The notes below the pieces were generated by a model. It was given only the letters and a program-made list of their open reading frames with translations, did no database searches and was not told the origin of the DNA. Shown one piece after another: positions 61,634 to 64,000 of a stretch of DNA of 64,000 bases. The stretch spans positions 104,051 to 168,050 of the forward strand of contig JACRCQ010000061.1 in assembly GCA_016218915.1 (NCBI GenBank), in the 5' to 3' direction. Source of the DNA: Deltaproteobacteria bacterium. Its GTDB lineage: Bacteria; Myxococcota_A; Polyangia; Polyangiales; Polyangiaceae. Both the position numbers and the translations under genes were made by a program. The first letter of the stretch is position 1. The number at the start of each line of letters is the position of its first letter.

Positions 61634-62110
61634 GTGCTCCTCCTGCCCCGACGCAACTTCCTGCTCGCCCTGCTGCCGGTTGCGGCTGCGATGGCCGTTG
61701 CGACCTCTGCAGACCCCACTTTTGCCCGCAGACGGCCCAAAGTGGTCTGGACCGAGGTCCAAGTCCCGGAAGGAGACCACCAGACCAACCGCGAGCGGCA
61801 GCTCCGGAATGTCCTCAAACGCGAAGGGCACCGGGTCCAGTGGGGCGATCCTCCCGATGGGCTCATCGAGGCGAGCGTCAAGGTCACCGAGTTCGTCATC
61901 GATCGTCGCCCCGACGTGGTCCGCGTGACCTGCAGCGCAGTAGGAAGGCTCGGCAAGGGACCAGCGGTCAAGACCCACTTCTCGTTCGGAGGGCACCCGA
62001 AGAAGGAAGCTGCTCTCGAGTCCCAGATGCTCACGCTCGTGGGCCGCGGCGTGGTCGCACGCCTGGCTTCCCTCTCGCGCGAACGCCACAAGGTCTCCAA
62101 GATCGATTGA
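61634..62110 (+). CDS. Small exported protein with Tat-like signal
   Basis: A 158-residue protein with GTG start. Its N-terminus PRRNFLLALLPVAAAMAVAT has the twin-arginine pattern RRNFLL followed by a hydrophobic core and cleavage near TFA (about residue 31), so it may be exported by the Tat or Sec pathway. The mature part is a beta-rich domain with VIDRRPDVVRVTCSAVGRL and no cysteine pair. I do not recognise its family. It diverges from the transglutaminase-like gene and precedes two membrane-protein genes. Confidence 0.65.
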   Translation: MLLLPRRNFLLALLPVAAAMAVATSADPTFARRRPKVVWTEVQVPEGDHQTNRERQLRNVLKREGHRVQWGDPPDGLIEASVKVTEFVIDRRPDVVRVTCSAVGRLGKGPAVKTHFSFGGHPKKEAALESQMLTLVGRGVVARLASLSRERHKVSKID

Positions 62111-62161
62111 CCTGGCCGCGTGGCGCCACCACCCCGCCCAATGCTACGGTGACGGGCCGCG

Positions 62162-62884
62162 ATGACCTCGTTGACCCAGGCGCAGCCCGTCGAATCGGTC
62201 GTGATGCCCGAGTCTGCTCGTGCCGAGCGACACGAGCTGTCGCTGCTTCTTGGCGGTCGCTGTCGCGCCTGCGCCGAGCTGCTGCCGCGCGGCGCCATCT
62301 TCCGGGGAGAGCCCTGTCCGCTCTGCCATGAGCCGAGCGTCATGGACGATCGCGATCGCGCGGTCATCGTGGAGTTCCTCGCGCACCGCGCCAATGTGCG
62401 CGTGGGCATGCTCGCGCTCGCCATCGGAGTCTCCCACCTTCTCATCGGCTGGGTCCCGATCGTCAGCTCCCTGGTCATCGCAGCGTCGACCGCCTGGATC
62501 CGGCTGCAGATCATCCAGCCCGCGGCGCGCATTCTCACCCCCGCCCGCGGCCGCGTCGCAGTCTGGACCGCGCGCGTCGCAACGTCGGCGTTCGTGGCCG
62601 GCACGCTGATCCTCAACGAGCTGGTCACCCTGCTTCCGTTCGTGGGAGCGGTGACCAAGGGGCTCATCGCGGCAGGAGAGGTTCTGCTCGTGGCCTGGGC
62701 CAATGCCCGCTACATGCGCTGGCAAGTCGATCGCGACGAAGACGGGCTCGCCGTGGCCTGGTGGGAATACGGGCTGCTGGTCGCAGCATTCGGCGTGCTG
62801 GTGCTGTCCGCGATCGGCCTGGTCGCAGCAGCGATCGCGGTGGTAATTGCGGCTCAGGCCGTGGCCGAAGGGCTGATCCATTGA
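62162..62884 (+). CDS. Zinc-ribbon four-helix membrane protein
   Basis: A 240-residue protein. Residues about 33-55 form a zinc ribbon (RCRACAEL and PCPLCHEP, CxxC pairs). Four transmembrane helices follow, around 82-108, 137-160, 165-185 and 202-232, rich in Ala, Val, Ile and Leu. The ATG at 62162 was chosen; a second ATG 14 codons inside is possible. The next gene, 31 bases later, also combines membrane helices and a zinc ribbon, so a paired role is likely. Function unknown. Confidence 0.72.
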   Translation: MTSLTQAQPVESVVMPESARAERHELSLLLGGRCRACAELLPRGAIFRGEPCPLCHEPSVMDDRDRAVIVEFLAHRANVRVGMLALAIGVSHLLIGWVPIVSSLVIAASTAWIRLQIIQPAARILTPARGRVAVWTARVATSAFVAGTLILNELVTLLPFVGAVTKGLIAAGEVLLVAWANARYMRWQVDRDEDGLAVAWWEYGLLVAAFGVLVLSAIGLVAAAIAVVIAAQAVAEGLIH

Positions 62885-62915
62885 TGGACCGATCGATGAT
62901 CACGAGGCTTGCCTG

Positions 62916-63626
62916 ATGCTGGTTCCCTTTGAAGTGGCCGCGAAGTTCCTGGGCATCGGCACGGCGTCGGGGACACGCGCGGCCCTGGCGATGCTGGTGG
63001 TTGCTGCCATGGGCAGGGCTGGCGTGCTCGACGTGCCGGCTTCGATCTCGTTTCTCACGTCCACGCCTGCGCTCGGCGCGCTGCTTGCCGCAACGGTGGT
63101 GGAGGAGCTTCTCGAGCGCGACGACGACGCGCAGCAGCTGATCGCGATGATGAAGTACGGGCTGCACGGGACCGGAGGCGTGCTTCTGGGCTACGTGCTG
63201 GTGGAACGCTTCCACCTGCCGCTGCAGGGCTGGCCAATCGCCGTGATCGGCGGCGCAGTGGCGGTGCTCACGCACAACTTGAGGATGCGCGTGCACGATG
63301 CCTTGCGAGCCATCACGGCCGGGATCACCTCCCCGCGCCGCTGGCTGAGCTGGCTCGAAGCAGGAGGCGTGATCGGCCTGACAGTCTCCGTGATCCTCGC
63401 GCCGTTCGTGGCGCTCGCGTTCGTTGTCGTAGCCACGATCGCCGCAGCCGCGCTCTGGGGGCTGTTCGGGCTGCTGGAGCGTGCGCGACGGCGGATGTGC
63501 CCGACGTGCGGCAGGATGGTCCGCGCCGAGGCGCGTCTGTGCCCGCACTGCAAAGAGGCGCTGCCGGTTGGACGCTGGGTGGGCGACGGGCTGTTGGACA
63601 GGCTCGATCGCCACACCGTCCGGTAG
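62916..63626 (+). CDS. DUF4126 membrane protein with zinc ribbon tail
   Basis: A 236-residue inner-membrane protein. The N-terminal 150 residues match the DUF4126 domain, with GIGTASGTRAALAM near the start, a helix run and a conserved GGVLLGY segment. Another helix pair fills about 155-195. The C-terminus is a zinc ribbon, MCPTCGRMVRAEARLCPHC, joined directly to the last helix. The domain family is uncharacterised; the ribbon is an unusual addition that echoes the upstream gene. ATG at 62916, 31 bases after the previous stop, so probably cotranscribed. Confidence 0.8.
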   Translation: MLVPFEVAAKFLGIGTASGTRAALAMLVVAAMGRAGVLDVPASISFLTSTPALGALLAATVVEELLERDDDAQQLIAMMKYGLHGTGGVLLGYVLVERFHLPLQGWPIAVIGGAVAVLTHNLRMRVHDALRAITAGITSPRRWLSWLEAGGVIGLTVSVILAPFVALAFVVVATIAAAALWGLFGLLERARRRMCPTCGRMVRAEARLCPHCKEALPVGRWVGDGLLDRLDRHTVR

Positions 63627-63688
63627 AAGAGAAACTAGGAACTAGGAACAGCAACAGGGAATGAGAATGGGAAATGGGAAGATGGAGC

Positions 63689-63781
63689 GGCGCTCGCTTC
63701 GGATCGGTCCGGCTCCCACTGGCGCTCGCTTCGGATCGGCCCGGCTCCCAATGGCGCTCGCTTCGGATCGGTCCCCCTTTT
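63689..63781. repeat. Tandem repeat, 32-base unit
   Basis: Two full copies of a 32-base unit beginning GGCGCTCGCTTCGGATCGG (63689-63720 and 63721-63752) and a partial third copy (63753-63781). The copies differ at only a few positions. Copies abut with no spacers, so this is not a CRISPR array. Confidence 0.85.
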
Positions 63782-63800
63782 CCTCGCCTCCGATCCGGAT

Positions 63801-63869
63801 CCTCTCCCCATTCCTATTTCTAAATTCGCCTCTCCCCATTCCTATTTCTAAATTCGCCTCTCCCCATTG
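63801..63869. repeat. Tandem repeat, 28-base AT-richer unit
   Basis: Two identical copies of a 28-base unit (63801-63828 and 63829-63856; core ATTCCTATTTCTAAATTCG) and a 13-base start of a third. The unit is far less GC-rich than the genome and unlike the neighbouring 32-base repeat. Confidence 0.85.
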
Positions 63870-63935
63870 AACGAAGCCGCTTCGCGGCGGGGGTCTTGCC
63901 GTAGTCGGCGTTGAGGGATCGAGCGTGTTTGGGTG

Positions 63936-63956
63936 GCGGGGGCTGTGCACCCCCGC
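63936..63956. repeat. GC-rich hairpin
   Basis: GCGGGGG (63936-63942) and CCCCCGC (63950-63956) form a 7-base stem around a 7-base loop, without a T run. It is likely part of a repeated palindromic element that continues past the window end (GGGCCGCGGGCC follows). Confidence 0.5.
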
Positions 63957-64000
63957 GCCCCGCACGCGGCAGGGCCGCGGGCCAGCGTGCAGCTGGCGTG

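Larger units (their letters stand above)
63627..64000. other. Non-coding right edge with repeats
   Basis: The last 374 bases hold no credible gene. Instead there are two tandem repeat blocks (63689-63781 and 63801-63869), a GC hairpin (63936-63956) and a run of purine-rich sequence before them. The small reading frame across the repeats (63661-63870) is repeat-derived and has no sensible protein features. The composition shifts from coding-like to repetitive directly after the stop at 63626. Confidence 0.6.

Noticed and set aside
58635..61928. Long plus-strand frame of over 1000 codons opposite the transglutaminase-like gene
   Set aside because: It is rich in Arg/His/Pro/Leu with no domain, signal or ribosome-binding site, and is antisense to a gene with clear catalytic motifs. 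High GC makes such frames common.
63689..63869. CRISPR array
   Set aside because: Repeat units abut with no spacers, only 2.5-2.9 copies are present, and no cas gene lies near.
63661..63870. 69-codon frame over the tandem repeats
   Set aside because: The protein is only a translation of the repeats; no ribosome-binding site or recognisable feature.

Overview
The window looks like an ordinary chromosomal stretch of a high-GC deltaproteobacterial-type predator or saprophyte of the Myxococcota, most likely the Polyangia (Sorangium/Polyangium side). The reasons are internal: very GC-rich coding sequence; many lipoproteins with long Gly/Ala/Ser/Asp linkers after the lipobox; PEGA, Sel1, VIT-VWA, TSP3-OmpA and SUMF1 proteins; eukaryote-like Ser/Thr kinases; a MYXO-CTERM-like C-terminus; a stressosome (Rsb) cluster; and a eukaryote-type acyl-CoA-binding protein. 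I see no rRNA, tRNA, CRISPR array, transposase, integrase or phage gene. The organism assignment is inference.

Layout. 1-2.8 kb: PEGA/TPR envelope protein, hotdog-fold protein, nitronate monooxygenase (+). 2.8-6.9 kb: SUMF1-type lipoprotein, zinc-ribbon membrane protein and Sel1-like protein (-). 7.1-9.3 kb: large surface protein with DUF11, Cys-rich stalk and MYXO-CTERM-like tail. 9.4-13.1 kb: signalling island with an H-NOX-like haem sensor and an RsbR-type STAS protein (+) facing an rsbS-rsbT-rsbX-rsbT-like operon (-). 13.2-18.9 kb: MopE-like lipoprotein and two tandem VIT-VWA paralogues (-). 19.0-22.1 kb: acyl-CoA-binding protein, HAD hydrolase and TSP3-OmpA protein (+). 22.1-25.6 kb: DUF4846 lipoprotein (-) and a VWA protein with a membrane protein (+).

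25.6-29.8 kb: a hybrid histidine kinase overlapping a REC-GGDEF diguanylate cyclase. 29.9-31.9 kb: GH44 glycosidase lipoprotein. 31.9-36.2 kb: a 1446-residue lipoprotein of unknown function. 36.3-40.3 kb: GAF-GGDEF cyclase, HExxH protein and L,D-transpeptidase. 40.4-45.9 kb: Ser/Thr kinase coupled to a PEGA-like barrel protein, two small envelope proteins and a Ser/Thr kinase fused to a receiver domain. 46-55.4 kb: four VWA proteins, two secreted lipoproteins and a BatA-like plus VWA/amidotransferase-like pair. 55.7-63.6 kb: Cys-rich lipoprotein, small unknowns, a 1262-residue DUF3857/transglutaminase-like protein, and two zinc-ribbon membrane proteins. The right end (63.6-64 kb) is non-coding and carries two different tandem repeat blocks.

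How it fits together. Most products are envelope, periplasmic or surface proteins, and most of the rest are signalling proteins (Rsb partner switching, phosphorelay to c-di-GMP, Ser/Thr kinases). The most interesting candidate system is the haem-sensor/stressosome island, where a stand-alone H-NOX-like protein is placed where stressosomes usually have an RsbR-fused sensor. The second is the kinase-cyclase pair, which reads as a complete phosphorelay ending in c-di-GMP synthesis. Start codons were chosen by signal peptide, ribosome-binding site and overlap, so several differ from the longest possible reading frame.
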